A stretch of DNA of 64,000 nucleotides from Phyto melanocephala. Lineage: Eukaryota; Arthropoda; Insecta; Diptera; Rhinophoridae. Position numbers and translations under genes: made by a program. Below are positions 10,995 through 21,535 of the stretch, in pieces. Positions within the stretch are counted from its first letter, which is position 1, and each line of letters begins with the position of its first letter. A model generated the notes under the pieces. The model did no database searches and had not been told where the DNA came from. It worked only from the letters and a program-made list of their open reading frames with translations. The stretch is taken from NCBI GenBank assembly GCA_941918925.1, contig OW799233.1:139564223-139628222 (forward strand), given 5' to 3'.

Positions 10995-12292
10995 TAGGGT
11001 GATCTATTCGGTTTTACAACCGGTGGAAAACCCGGTTTTTTACTCTTTCACCTGGCGGTTTTTTCCAAATGTTAATTTTTCGAATGTCGAATACACCGGT
11101 TTTTTTACTCACAGAAGGCGGTTTTTTTCATTGTTAGTTTTATGTTCATTTATCTTTGTAAACCAAACGTACCATACTTTATTTATTACTCAAAAAATTT
11201 AAAAAAATCAGAAAATTTATAAAATACTCTTCCATAATATTAGAAGAAATTTATTTGTTGTTGTAAAAACACATGTGAAATAAGAAAAATAATTAGGGTT
11301 AAATATTACTTATTTTTAATGAAGAGCAGGTATTTTCTACGTTTTTGCGCTTATAGTTTGCTGTGATAATCAGCTTTTCCGTTAAGTTTTTTGACCAAAT
11401 TATTGTACTTTGCAATACTTTTTGATCTCATTATCGGATTTCATAATATTTTGCTTCTACGAAATCTAGCGACTTGCACTAAAGACTACCTATAGCTTAA
11501 CTAATATATCTGATAGCATATGACTTGTTTACTAAAATAGTTTGACACACAGAGGGTCATTATTACAACTTGCCTATAAAGTTAATGTTAATAAAATGTA
11601 ACTTTACCTACCGTGAGCAGTAAAGTGACTTTTTAATATTTTTCATTATAACAACCTCCTTGTAACAAAGTTTTTTTTTTTTTTAATATGGTAGTACCAG
11701 AGCAAATACCGATTACTTTTAACAAATAATTTTGGTTCTTAAAAAGTGTAGTGGCAACAATGTTAATTTATACATTTTATTTACAAAACGAATAAAATGT
11801 TTGATGATTTATTTACTGGTTTGTGTCACTAATATTAAAAAATTAAAACTTAAAATAAAAAATAATAAAAGGGTCGAAGTAGAAAAAAATATAAATAACA
11901 ATTAAGTTGCCATATTTTGTTTCATGTAGAGAGACAATGGCATTTTTTTATTTATAAACCTAACCTTAAAAGTTAAAAGTAATTAAAGCATAAACATAAC
12001 TTTTCGGTCACTTTTAGGTAAAAAGTAACATCTTTATTTTTAATAACGGCATTTTATAATAATGCCATTGAATGTGTGTCAACTTAAAATGCAATTAAAC
12101 CATAGAACAAACTAGTTTATACCTATATATGTATCTCTGTCATGGGTATAAGAAAAAATTATATTTTATGTATTAGACCGGTTAACCGGTTTTTTCTAAA
12201 TTTTCAAAAGAGCACCCGGTTTTTTTCAAATTCTAAATTTCAAACTATTTGAAAACCGGTTTCTTAAAAATGTCGAATATTCGATCACTCTA
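10995..12292. mobile_element. hAT-like non-autonomous element with exact 8-bp TSD
   Basis: The left end is TAGGGTGATC and the right end GATCACTCTA, an inverted pair. CTACACAT is exactly duplicated on both sides (10987-10994 and 12293-12300). Both ends carry several CCGGTTTTTT blocks in mirrored arrangement (11018-11125 and 12178-12262). An 8-bp duplication with TAGRGTGATC ends fits hAT. The 1.3-kb interior is A+T-rich; I see no transposase, and the 67-codon frame at its left end is just the CCGGTTTTT repeat translated. Confidence 0.82.
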
Positions 12293-12300
12293 CTACACAT

Positions 12301-12906
12301 GCATTGTACTGCAGTCAAGTGAATTTCGTATGTATATAAGTAAATCTGCACATGTATGTGTTTGTTAAAATGTGTTGTATTTCATATTGTTATATAATAT
12401 TTTCGGTTAAAAATATACATCCAAACAAGTATTATAGGTGTACAAATACCTCAAAGGAAAAATTACGAGTTGTTGAAATTCTGATAATAATTAGTGCCCC
12501 TGGATTTTAAATTAATTAAAAAAACATCTGAGGCTGGGCAAAGTTGCAGTCTATTTTGTTTTAAGAAAATATATTTCCATTGTTTGGAGTCTCATTTTAT
12601 ATGCCTAAAATTGAGAAGCTGTTGAGTTAATACCAGCTCTAAAGTCAAATAATGTATTTTGAGCAATTGCAATTCCGTCATTTATGTCAAACTTATTTGA
12701 GCTACTGCTTTGTCAATAAGTAAATAAACACGTTAATTACAATGCTTTACTAGACCGGTAAGTATAGTTTTCATAGACTTGGATAACATATTTAATCGAT
12801 CTCAGCGAATTGTTATTGTTGATGTGTTATTTCTAATACTTCTTGATCATTTAAAAGCATTTGTTATGGTGAGCCATAAAGTTTTTTTTTATTTAAAATG
12901 TTTGAT
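12301..12906. other. A+T-rich sequence, nothing recognised
   Basis: The only open frame over 60 codons (12779-13000) runs into the fold-back at 12907 and shows no domain. Confidence 0.55.
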
Positions 12907-13324
12907 TTATATTTATTTGGTTGTTGGGTTTAAGCTGGTTTATATGCATTTCACTGGTGCTTATGCCAGATCATCAGTAAACCTTTACCCAAATTCTTGA
13001 AAAAGTTTAAAATTTGTATAAGTTATATTTTTAAATTCTCATTAACAAAATGAGAATTCAAAAATAAAACAAAAAACTTTTTCAAATACCCAACCAACAA
13101 TTTTTCAATTTTAATTTATTTTATTTTTTTGGGTTTTTGAAAAAGTTTTTTATAGTTTTTTGTTTTATTTTTGAATTCTCATTTTGTTAATGAGAATTTA
13201 AAAATATAACTTATACAAATTTTAAACTTTTTCAAGAATTTGGGTAAAGGTTTACTGATGATCTGGCATAAGCACCAGTGAAATGAATATAAACCAGCTT
13301 AAACCCAACAACCAAATAAATATA
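12907..13324. repeat. Near-perfect fold-back inverted repeat
   Basis: The left arm (12907 to about 13093) and right arm (about 13128-13324) are reverse complements over nearly 190 bp. The main differences are TATATGCAT against ATGAATATA and a short insertion near the loop. The arms share GGTTGTTGGGTTTAAGCTGG and CAGATCATCAGTAAACC. The spacer is about 35 bp. No flanking duplication was found, so it may be a recent inverted duplication rather than an element with ends. Confidence 0.85.
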
Positions 13325-13479
13325 ATTGAAAAATTATGGGAGCATATCCTAAATAATTTAGTAAATGTTTGATTTATCTAAATTGAGTTGATTAATGTTA
13401 CAATCAATATTTATATAATTAAAGCACAATCATAAAATTCAATCATAATTGACATATCTATGTTTTTTTAAGTGTTTGA

Positions 13480-14235
13480 AAAATTCATCCCGGAAGAGGC
13501 TCGTTAAAATTGTTGAAACTTTTTAAGATAAAAGGCGTTCAAATCAAAATACGTTCAGTGCACTTCGTGACTGTCTACAATCGGAAAAATTGTTCACAAA
13601 CCTGTATGCTCGCCCCTTTTGTTCTATTGAACACATTGTCATTGTTGGTCATAGTGTGGTAGAATAGCCGTCAACTTTGACTCGTCGTCATACACAATAG
13701 CTGAACATCTAACAATTATTATTGATGGAAATTTTGAATAAAGATCTACATGGATACAAGGTTCAGTACAAGGTTTAATTGACTAAAGAGGTGAAGCCAA
13801 CTTACATTTTCAAGCATCATCTTGACGATGACTTTACAAAAAAATAATTTTCAGCGACGAGACACACTTTCATCTCACGGGATTTGTTTTGCCACATTTA
13901 GGCAAATGAGAATCCACGAGTGATTGTTGTAAAGCCGATGCATTCACAAACAGTGACGGTTGCGCTTAATGGGCTCGCACCGTCATCGGACCGTACTTCT
14001 TCTTGTGGTCATAAATGTAGAATATAGACCTAGACGATATGTGGTCATTTGCTCGAAAAACTCAAACGCCGTATTATCTTACGTAATGGCGATATTAATT
14101 GGCTGACACAATCATGTGATTTGACACCATTGGACTTTTTTCTTTGGATATGTTTAAAAGAAAAAGCGTACGTCAATAACCCAAAAATAATGCAAAAGCT
14201 AAATGATGAGATTATTATTCTTCTATTATAATAAA
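13480..14235 (+). pseudogene. Mariner-like transposase remnant
   Basis: The N-terminal part (13530 onward, GCGTTCAAATCAAAATACG) is related to the mariner piece embedded in the DINE elements. Further on are TKEVKPTYIFKHH, then FSDETHFHLTGFV near 13851 with the first catalytic Asp, IGPYFF near 13990, and RNGDINW followed by SCDLTPLDFFLW near 14085-14150 with the last Asp. The segment that should hold QDGATCHT between these is deleted, and several frameshifts and stops interrupt it. The spacing and the SCDLTPLDxFLW motif suit the DD41D (rosa-like) mariners. No TIRs were identified. Confidence 0.7.
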
Positions 14236-15032
14236 AAAATATAATAATAATAATAATTCCTTTAAAACTTTTGTTTTATTTGCATATAACATTATGGGAA
14301 TTTGTTCGCCCTCCCTGTAATTATAAACTAATTATATTTTTGTTGTATTTTTACATTGTACTTAAAATATTATTTTTTAATTGCTATTTATTTCAATGTA
14401 ATAAACATTCACTATAATTATAAGATTTAATATCTTGTAGTATTGAAATCAAATAAAAATATGAAGATGTAATGAAAAACGAAACTTGGGCTAAAACCTT
14501 TTTTTTATTACATTTTCCAAAACGCAGCAGTTATTTTCGATTTGTCCCCTTACATCCTTATTCCCTAGAGTAAATTCTTTTTAAGTATCCCATCCTTATT
14601 AGTCTCTCTTTGATACGGGATAAAATATTGCGATAAAGTATGACTGAATAACCAAAACTTAACATGCTATGGCATGTTGTGTAAATAAATAATTTGTTTT
14701 TTATTGAACTTACTTCTGCATATTTTTCGCCCTGGGTACATTATAAAACCTCTTTTCACACACTTGGTTTTTGATGTATATATGCGACAATTACATAAAT
14801 GCACTTATGTATGTTTTTTGAAAATTCAGATGTGAAAGAACTCACACATTCTTGCACACATCAGTAAGTAGATTAAAGAATACAAAATATATTTTTTTTG
14901 TTAGTAAGTAATAATAGAGAAAGAAGAAATAGATATCGTTTAATTTAATTAAACCTTTTATGTTGTAAATTCTAACACATTTGATTAATCGTTCATCTTC
15001 AAATATGAATGCAAATACACATACATATTATG
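14236..15032. other. A+T-rich sequence, nothing recognised
   Basis: No element ends or coding signal seen on either strand. Confidence 0.55.
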
Positions 15033-15521
15033 CTAGGCGCATAAATGAATTATTCGTCGCGAATATTCGTCATCAAAAATAAAACACATCTGTGTATATG
15101 AGAATGCATACAAATGTGGCGTCAGTCGAAATTCGCTATACGCGGCGAACTCTGCAATAGATTTATTTATATTTATTTCTTACGCCGGCGAACGACGAAC
15201 AAATTGGTACAAGGTGACCATTTTTTATATTTTATTTTACTTTTCAACTTTTCAGGAAATTCAAGCTAGTTTTTACTTTAATTTTTGTTATTATTTTATT
15301 TTATAACATTTAAAATAAATATAAAATAGTTAACTACAAAAATTTGTTTTTATATGTAGTTTATTTAGTGAATTTTTTTCAAACGGTCACACTATTAGCT
15401 GCTATACAAAAGAAAAATTTCAATTATTGTTTACTGCACCTACCCAATTACACAGCGAATTTTTACCGACGAATTCGTCATGTTGGGCGAAATTCGGCGT
15501 TCGTCCCAATTGTGCGCCGAG
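15033..15521. mobile_element. Possible MITE with imperfect TIRs
   Basis: CTAGGCGCATAAATGAAT at the left is mirrored by CTCGGCGCACAATTGGG read from the right. Both ends are unusually rich in TTCGTC, CGCGAA and GGCGAA, giving a CpG-rich edge around an A+T-rich centre. The flanks ATATTATG and CATTAATG are only weakly alike, so a target duplication is unproven. Confidence 0.35.
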
Positions 15522-16024
15522 CATTAATGTTAAAGATAGATTGGTATATTTTTTTTATTTTTTTGGGTATTAAGTTGCTGTATACCTACCACGAATATAC
15601 AGGTAATTGTATTTAACTATGTAAACTTGACATATAACAAAAGATTTTATTGCTATTGGTTTAATTTATGAAAATTTGTAGTTAAAGAAACATTTATTCA
15701 AGTTAAGTATTATTAGAAGAAATTTATTTCTCTCTCTCTCTCAAAAAGATACATGTCGAAAGTTTCATCGAAAACAATTTTTTTGAAACACAAAGGTAAA
15801 TTCAGTTCTATATAAAGTGATCTTTACCACAAAAAAGATATTAGACAACTTTTTCAAAGTACGTATGTATATTTGTAAATAATAATTTTTAATTTGAAGA
15901 AGATTGTGAAAATAAATGCATTTATTTAAAAAAACAATGTCGTTGTTGGTAATTTCAGGCTTCTTAAATTAAACCGCTATACATTATTAGCAAAAGTTTT
16001 TTTCTAGCTGGTCTAATAAATATT
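15522..16024. other. A+T-rich sequence with a short CT tract
   Basis: Contains a (TC)n tract at about 15730-15741; otherwise nothing recognised. Confidence 0.55.
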
Positions 16025-16640
16025 TTTATACCCGCCACCAAAAAAATGGTGGGGGTATATTCATTTTGTCATTCCGTTTGTAACACATCGAAATATCCAT
16101 TTTAGACCCCATAAAGTATATATATTCTGAATCAGGGTTTGATTTGATGACGATCTAGTTATGTCCATCCGTCTGTCCATCTGTTGAAAGCACGATAGAG
16201 GTCGCACCGAAAAAGCTAGGGGGCTCAAATTTTGCCAGAATCTTTCTTATAGACAAGGTTTGTTTGGTATTGAAAATGGGCTAAATCGCAATATTAGGAA
16301 GAGAGTTATAGCTCGAAAAGCAAGAGTAGGTCGAAAAAACCGTGTCCTTCAAGCATCGAATAAAATGGAATTGTGGCCAAACACATTAACGCAGACTCAT
16401 GAAACTTCGAACATATATTTCCTGAGTAAAAACAATATTTTTCCTTGAAAATTATCTAAATTTATGCATTAGGAGAGGAGTTATCGATCAAAATGTACGA
16501 AAATTTATACCGCACAGTGTATTTTTCGGTATATTTCAAAACAAAAACGTCATAAAAGCAACAAAATTGGATGTACGACCCTGAAATTCTGCACACTTTG
16601 CTTTTTGGTGAAACGCTTTTTTGTAACGGAAAATCAATGT

Positions 16641-17430
16641 GCCACGCCCACTTTTACGCCCACCTCCCATATAACGCTTTACTCAAAATTCATATAATTT
16701 CTCTATTAATAAAGATTTTGGAATTATAAAGGGCTATATTGAAACACCTAAGTTATACTCATTCGCAAAAATAACTTTGACACGCCTACTATAACGCCCA
16801 CTTATCACGTTATCTACCGTTAATGAAATTTAAAAGCTCATAAAACCGCAAAAATTAGAGGTATGATGATAAAATTTGCTACGTATATCCCCCTAGGCAT
16901 TGTCATTGCTGCGCCAGAAAATTAAGGTGCCACGCCCACTTTTACGCCCACCTCTCATATAACGTCTTACCTAAAATTCATATAATTTCTCTACTAATAA
17001 TGATTTTGGAATAATAAAGGGCAATATTGAAACACCAAAGTTGTACTCATTCGCGAAAACAACTTTGACAAGCCTACTATAACGCCCACTTTTCACGTAA
17101 TCTACCGTTAATTAAATTTAAAAGCTCATAAAACCGCTAAAATTAGAGGTATGATGATCAAATTTGCTACGTATATCCTTCTAATCAATGTTATTGTTGT
17201 GCCAAAAAGTTTAGGTGACACGCCCACTTTAACGCCTACCTCCCATATAACGGTTTATCTTAAATTCATGTAATTTCTCTATTGAAAAAGTTTTTGGGAA
17301 AATAAAGGACTATATTGAAAAATCTAAGTTGTATTTATTAGCAGAAACTTTATTGACATGCCTACTTTAACGTTCACTTTCATTGGAAGACTACATTGAC
17401 AAAAGCATTTAAGTAGCATATCGAAGTTGT
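16641..17430 (+). repeat. Tandem core of DINE copy B, about 288-bp units
   Basis: Units start at GCCACGCCC 16641, GCCACGCCC 16929 and GACACGCCC 17217, a constant step of 288. Each carries ACGCCCACCTCCCATATAACG, TTTCTCTATTAATAAAGATTTTGG and CGTTATCTACCGTTAAT blocks; the last unit is partial. Other copies have two (A1, D) or three (A2) units. Confidence 0.85.
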
Positions 17431-17431
17431 A

Positions 17432-18047
17432 AAGGGTGGTTAAATTTTAAGGACCGATGTTGAATTTAAATAAAACACAAATTATTTAGGATATTAATAG
17501 TATTTCTTTTTGTAATTATAATATTTTTATGGTTCAATTATGTATTTAACAAAATAACGGCCAAATGCCCCCCCATCCTTGGCGCCACTCCTTTATCTGA
17601 TGGTCCAAATTTTCAATGACAATGTTGATGCTCAATTGTTGGACATGATGATGAAGCGAGGTTGACTGCTCTTTTGCCACACTATCGCAAAAAACAGCAA
17701 TGGTTCCCATTCAACAAACTAAGAACGCATTCACAGATTTTCTAGCATTTTATACAGACCTGTTTTGCAGAAATTTAAATATTTTTTACAATTCTCCCGA
17801 TTGTTGACGAATTTGAGCGATTATGTTGATCAAAAGAATTACGAAGTTCACAAAATGCATTTTGATTTGAACGCCCATTTTTATAAAAAACCTGAATAAC
17901 TTTAAAGCGTTGCTCATTTGCGTATCTTTCCACGGATCAATTTGAGTAAGTTTGAAATTGAGAAATGTCAAGGGAAATGCAGAAAACAAATTTAAAGACT
18001 ATGTTTAGTTCACCTTCAACATGGGCTCTTAAAATTTAACCACTCTC
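17432..18047 (-). mobile_element. Internally deleted mariner-like element inside DINE copy B
   Basis: It has the same position, the same ends and nearly the same length as the insertion in A2, in the same orientation relative to the DINE. TA lies at 17430-17431 and 18048-18049. The minus strand encodes the N-terminal piece at about 17786-17989: ALKLFRFFIKMG and, in another frame, NGRSNQNAF. CCCCCCCATCC at 17569 corresponds to the G10 tract of A2. No catalytic domain remains. Confidence 0.75.
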
Positions 18048-18197
18048 TACAAAGAAAGTGATACATATTTTATTATAAAGAGATTATTCCATAGCGATTA
18101 AGAAAATAACAAATATTGTGCTTTAAATGTACACAAAATTGGTGGTGGGTATAAAAGATTCGGCACAGCCGAATATAGTGCTCTTACTTGTTATATA

Positions 18198-18345
18198 TGA
18201 AGTTTGACATTTGAAATAAATTAGAAAAGAGAGAAAATTGTTTTTTATTTATGCATTTTGACAGCTGTAATTTAAAATAAGTGTTGAAAAAAATAATCAG
18301 CTGGCGAATCAAGAGTACCTGATGAATAAATATGCCTTGAGTAAA
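18198..18345 (-). mobile_element. Truncated CAAGG-family MITE
   Basis: The right end, the complement of CAAGGCATATTTATTCATCAGGTA, and the interior CAGCTG, TTTAAAATAAGTG and GACATTTGAAATAAAT match the element at 59355-59563 in reverse. The other end is missing; the fragment starts a few bases after DINE copy B ends, so DINE insertion or a rearrangement removed it. Confidence 0.7.
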
Positions 18346-18371
18346 AAAAAACATTACGAAAGCGAGAAGTT

Positions 18372-18904
18372 TTACCACACAGTGTGTTTTTCGGTATACT
18401 TAATATTTAAAACGTCATAAAACCTACAAAATTAGATGTACGATTCTGAAATTTTGCAAACATTGCTTTTTGGTCAATGGATTTGTACTAACGAAAAATT
18501 AACACACCCACTTTTACGCCCACCTCCTACCTTAATCTTATCTTAAATTCATATAATTTCTCTAGGGCTAAATTTTTTTTCAGAATAAAAGAACTACATT
18601 AATATATTGAATATATTGCCGATAATTTTACTATGAATGAAATTGAAAAACTTTATCTTAATTTCACATTCTTTCTCTATGGGCAAGCTTTTTGGAAGAA
18701 TAAAGGACTATACTGAAATATATAAGTTGAATTTATTATAAAAACTATACTGGCATGCCTACTTTAACGCCCACTATCATTTCAATACTAAATTTACCAA
18801 AATCTTTTAATAGCAAATCGAAGTTACACAAATAAAGTGATACATATTTTAGTACATATTTTAGCAAATTCGACGCAGCCGAATATAGTACTCTCACTTG
18901 TTTT
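18372..18904 (+). mobile_element. DINE-1-like type 1 fragment (copy G), empty mariner site
   Basis: It starts inside the element at CACACAGTGTGTTTTTCGGTATA, keeps one core-like segment (ACACCCACTTTTACGCCCACCTCC) and reaches a damaged 3' end (ATTCGACGCAGCCGAATATAGTACTCTCACTTGTTTT). At about 18828-18845 it reads CGAAGTTACACAAATAAAGTG with no mariner, an unoccupied site. Confidence 0.75.
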
Positions 18905-19241
18905 AATTTATATTAAATGTTTTAAAAAAAAACGTAGAATTTCGTGTCAGTTAAAATAATAAAATAAATAAATATTCAAGAAAATTAAAAAAATATATTT
19001 TTGTAATATATGTACATACATACATATGTCTGTATGTACATATGAACCTAATCAAAATTTGTGTTAAATATGAAAATACAGAAAAATAGTGACCGATACG
19101 CAGGAAAAATTTGTAGTAAGTATATGAATATGTATGTATGTAAATATGTACGTCCTACTTATGCTATAAAATGTTGAGATATTAAGAGCTATTTTTCTCA
19201 ATCGCATAAAAACGTCTGATCGGAGTTACATAGATATGTAC

Positions 19242-19243
<2 letters not shown>

Positions 19244-19272
<29 letters not shown>

Positions 19273-19274
19273 TG

Positions 19275-19304
<30 letters not shown>
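19244..19304. repeat. (TATG)n microsatellite
   Basis: About fifteen uninterrupted 4-base units. Confidence 0.95.
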
Positions 19305-19307
<3 letters not shown>

Positions 19308-19490
19308 CAAATTTGTCACGGTTATACATATGTAGATAATGTAATACGGATTAATACAAACTGCATTCATTCCGATACCCACTTTAACGAAGTCAGGCCA
19401 GGGTAGTAAATTTATAGAAACATTTTATATTTTAAACATAATTAAAAGTATCAGAATTTTTGCAGATACATATGTATGTATGTCTTATTT

Positions 19491-19563
19491 ATGTATGTAT
19501 GTATGTATGTATGTATGTATGTATGTATGTATGTATGTATGTATGTATGTATGTATGTATGTA
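19491..19563. repeat. (TATG)n microsatellite with inverted tail
   Basis: About eighteen uninterrupted TATG units, followed at once by GTACATACATACAT, the complementary repeat, so the end can fold back on the tract. Confidence 0.95.
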
Positions 19564-20091
19564 CATACATACATTTACGTATGTATGTATATGTTATATT
19601 TTTTTCTGTACAAGTTGTGTAATGCATAGGTAAAACAGAGAGCCGTAGAGGAAAAATATACTACCTACATGGTTTACCAATGTCAAAATCTTATGTAGTG
19701 AAAGAGAAAAACAAAGATCTACTAACATATTGACTAGGGCTGAGAAAAGAGTCAGCAGACGACCATTGCAATAACGGAACCCACTTTAAAAAAACCCAAT
19801 AGCCACATTCCATAATATAGTGGACACTCACCAAACTTATGGCGGTATCCCCGAGAGTTTAAGTAAGTGTAACTTTGATATCCCTTTAATGCGTCGATGT
19901 TTATTATTTGTTTCGAAGATTTGTAAAACTTCACAATGATTTTACCAACTGTAGCAAATGAGTTTTTCAAGAAATACGTAAAGCAGAATTGGTTTAGCAT
20001 ACACAGAGAGATATTTCGTAGAAGTGATCATTGCTTGACAAGATTAAATATTATGAAAGTATAGCCAGTTAAGTATTATACATTAAATACA

Positions 20092-20559
20092 TCTATATAT
20101 ATAAAAAATTGTTGCAAGTGCGTTGTGACTTTATAACTCAAGAACGCGCTCACTCATCCGAACCAAATGTTAAGGCTTTGTTCAGACTATTTAGTAGATG
20201 GTTTATGTGAAGTTTGCACAAAATCCGTCGAGCGATTTACGGGTAAAAAAAGGTAAAATTGGTAACACAGTATCTCCGGGGTTAATAAATATATCACAAA
20301 ACGGGAAAAAACTGAATTTTGGTACTTTTTTGAACAGCATTTATCTTTGAGAGGGATAGCAATAGGAAAAAAGTAAATACGCAGTTTATCCTTAAAACAA
20401 TCTATAATGAATTTTTGTACTTTTTCGATATTTTAGATTTTAGGGAAAAAAGGGATAAAAACGGGTAAAATCGGCAATTTTTTATCTTTGGACCCAATGC
20501 ATGTAGTTTTTTTTTATTATTTCACTTAATACGTAGCGAAGCACGTACCGGGCGGCTAG
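20092..20559 (+). mobile_element. Non-autonomous Helitron with both ends
   Basis: The 5' end is TCTATATATATAAAAAATTG and the 3' end GCACGTACCGGGCGGCTAG. It sits between A (20091) and T (20560), the canonical Helitron site. About 10 bp before the CTAG end TACGT-A-GC-GAA-GC-ACGTA forms a stem-loop. The interior carries CTCAAGAACGCGCTCACTCATCC near the 5' end and two GGGTAAAA-type runs. At 468 bp it encodes nothing and would need a Rep/helicase from elsewhere. The end sequence recurs inverted at 32984. Confidence 0.88.
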
Positions 20560-21204
20560 TTATTTTATAAAAGAGGGATTTGAAGTTAAATAAGTGTTGA
20601 AAGTAAATTCAATTAAATCTGTGATCCTGTATTCTGCCTTATAATTTTAGAACAAGTTTTCTCCCTAAAAGATTTACTTTGAATCAACTTATTATAGCAG
20701 AAACTATTCTGGTCAAGTTTATTTAAATTCCGCTAATTGCAGTTACCATTTCATAGTCGTGTCACATGTGTTTGATTTTTTGGCTAGTTCATAACCTTTT
20801 TTCAAGCCAGAAGAATACTTTTTTAAAAAATCTCGTTATGGAAACAAATTAACCAACAACTTAAACATCAATGAAATATAAATTAGCTTAATAGATGACT
20901 TTTTGACATAAATACATATTTAAATTTTCAAACATTATGTTTCAAAATTCCTATCTAGTCACAATTTTGTTTTAGCCTTACATTTTCCTACGCAATCCAT
21001 ATGCAACATGGTTGTACTACAAGTAAAATCAAACTTTCGGCCTTATTTACAATCTTAGTATAAAGGATAATAAGCAAATTTGATTTAATCATGCATATCA
21101 TTCATTGTTGGTCTCCCGCGTGGGCAACACCATATGAACTAAAAGATACATGTATGTATATATTACAATTAATAATTAATTGTGAGTATTTTCAATAAGA
21201 TAAT
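20560..21204. other. A+T-rich sequence, nothing recognised
   Basis: No element ends, motifs or credible frames. Confidence 0.55.
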
Positions 21205-21535
21205 CATTTTATTAATGGAACGGTAGGTCAGGTATGTGATGCCTCTTAAGTCTTCTGATTTCTACTAGTAAGCAGATTACCAATGGATTACAGTGACAAC
21301 TAAACCGTTGCAAATAAGTTGCGCTAACTCTTTTAATCTTATATTTAATTTCGGGAATAAATATACGATTATGTGTAGTTTTGTAAGACACAAACTCTAG
21401 AGCATTCACGATTAGTCTTAAAGTTGTTTGCAGTTCCACACTGCACAATGCCGTAAGTCCACATCGGCTTAAGTACAGTCTTGTATATGATTACTTGGGT
21501 ATAAAATTTCTTCAAGTCTAGAACCCAGCAGCCAA
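21205..21535 (-). pseudogene. Jockey-type non-LTR retrotransposon, RT C-terminal fragment
   Basis: On the minus strand IIYKTVLKPMWTYGI (near 21450-21500) matches the conserved (Y)K(T)xLKPxWTYGxxLWG segment that follows the palm of Jockey-clade reverse transcriptases. The continuation IKRVSATYLQRFSCH and LVEIRRLKRHHIPDLP (21212-21330) matches the end of the same family's ORF2. A frameshift separates the two halves, and the FADD and earlier RT blocks are absent. It is a dead, 5'-truncated insertion, as usual for such elements. Confidence 0.8.

Larger units (their letters stand above)
16025..18192 (+). mobile_element. DINE-1-like element, type 1, full length with embedded mariner (copy B)
   Basis: This is the best complete plus-strand copy. 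In order: 5' palindrome TATACCCGCCACC...GGTGGGGGTATA (16027-16060), CCCCATAAAGTATATAT, GACGATCTAG, a GTCTGTCC block near 16170, a CATTAACGCAGACTCATGAAAC segment, three 288-bp core units (16641-17430), the mariner insertion (17432-18047), and GGTGGTGGGTATAAAAGATTCGGC. The perfect 3' stem-loop ATTCGGC-ACA-GCCGAAT is followed by ATAGTGCTCTTACTTGTT. The T-rich left flank fits insertion between Ts, as known for Helentron-type elements. No protein is encoded. Confidence 0.85.
18905..20091. other. A+T-rich DNA with TATG microsatellites
   Basis: Apart from the two tetranucleotide tracts nothing is recognised. An 82-codon minus-strand frame at 19752-20000 has no domain I know. The frame at 19182-19382 is only the microsatellite read as Tyr-Ile-His-Thr repeats. 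Confidence 0.55.

Noticed and set aside
16641..17430. The 288-bp repeats as a CRISPR-like or satellite array
   Set aside because: They recur only inside DINE copies at a fixed place between the 5' and 3' parts, so they are the element's core.
19182..19382. A minus-strand frame with Tyr-Ile-His-Thr repeats
   Set aside because: It is a translation of the TATG microsatellite, not a protein repeat.
19752..20000. An 82-codon minus-strand frame of fairly normal composition
   Set aside because: No domain, splice context or related sequence elsewhere in the window could be recognised.
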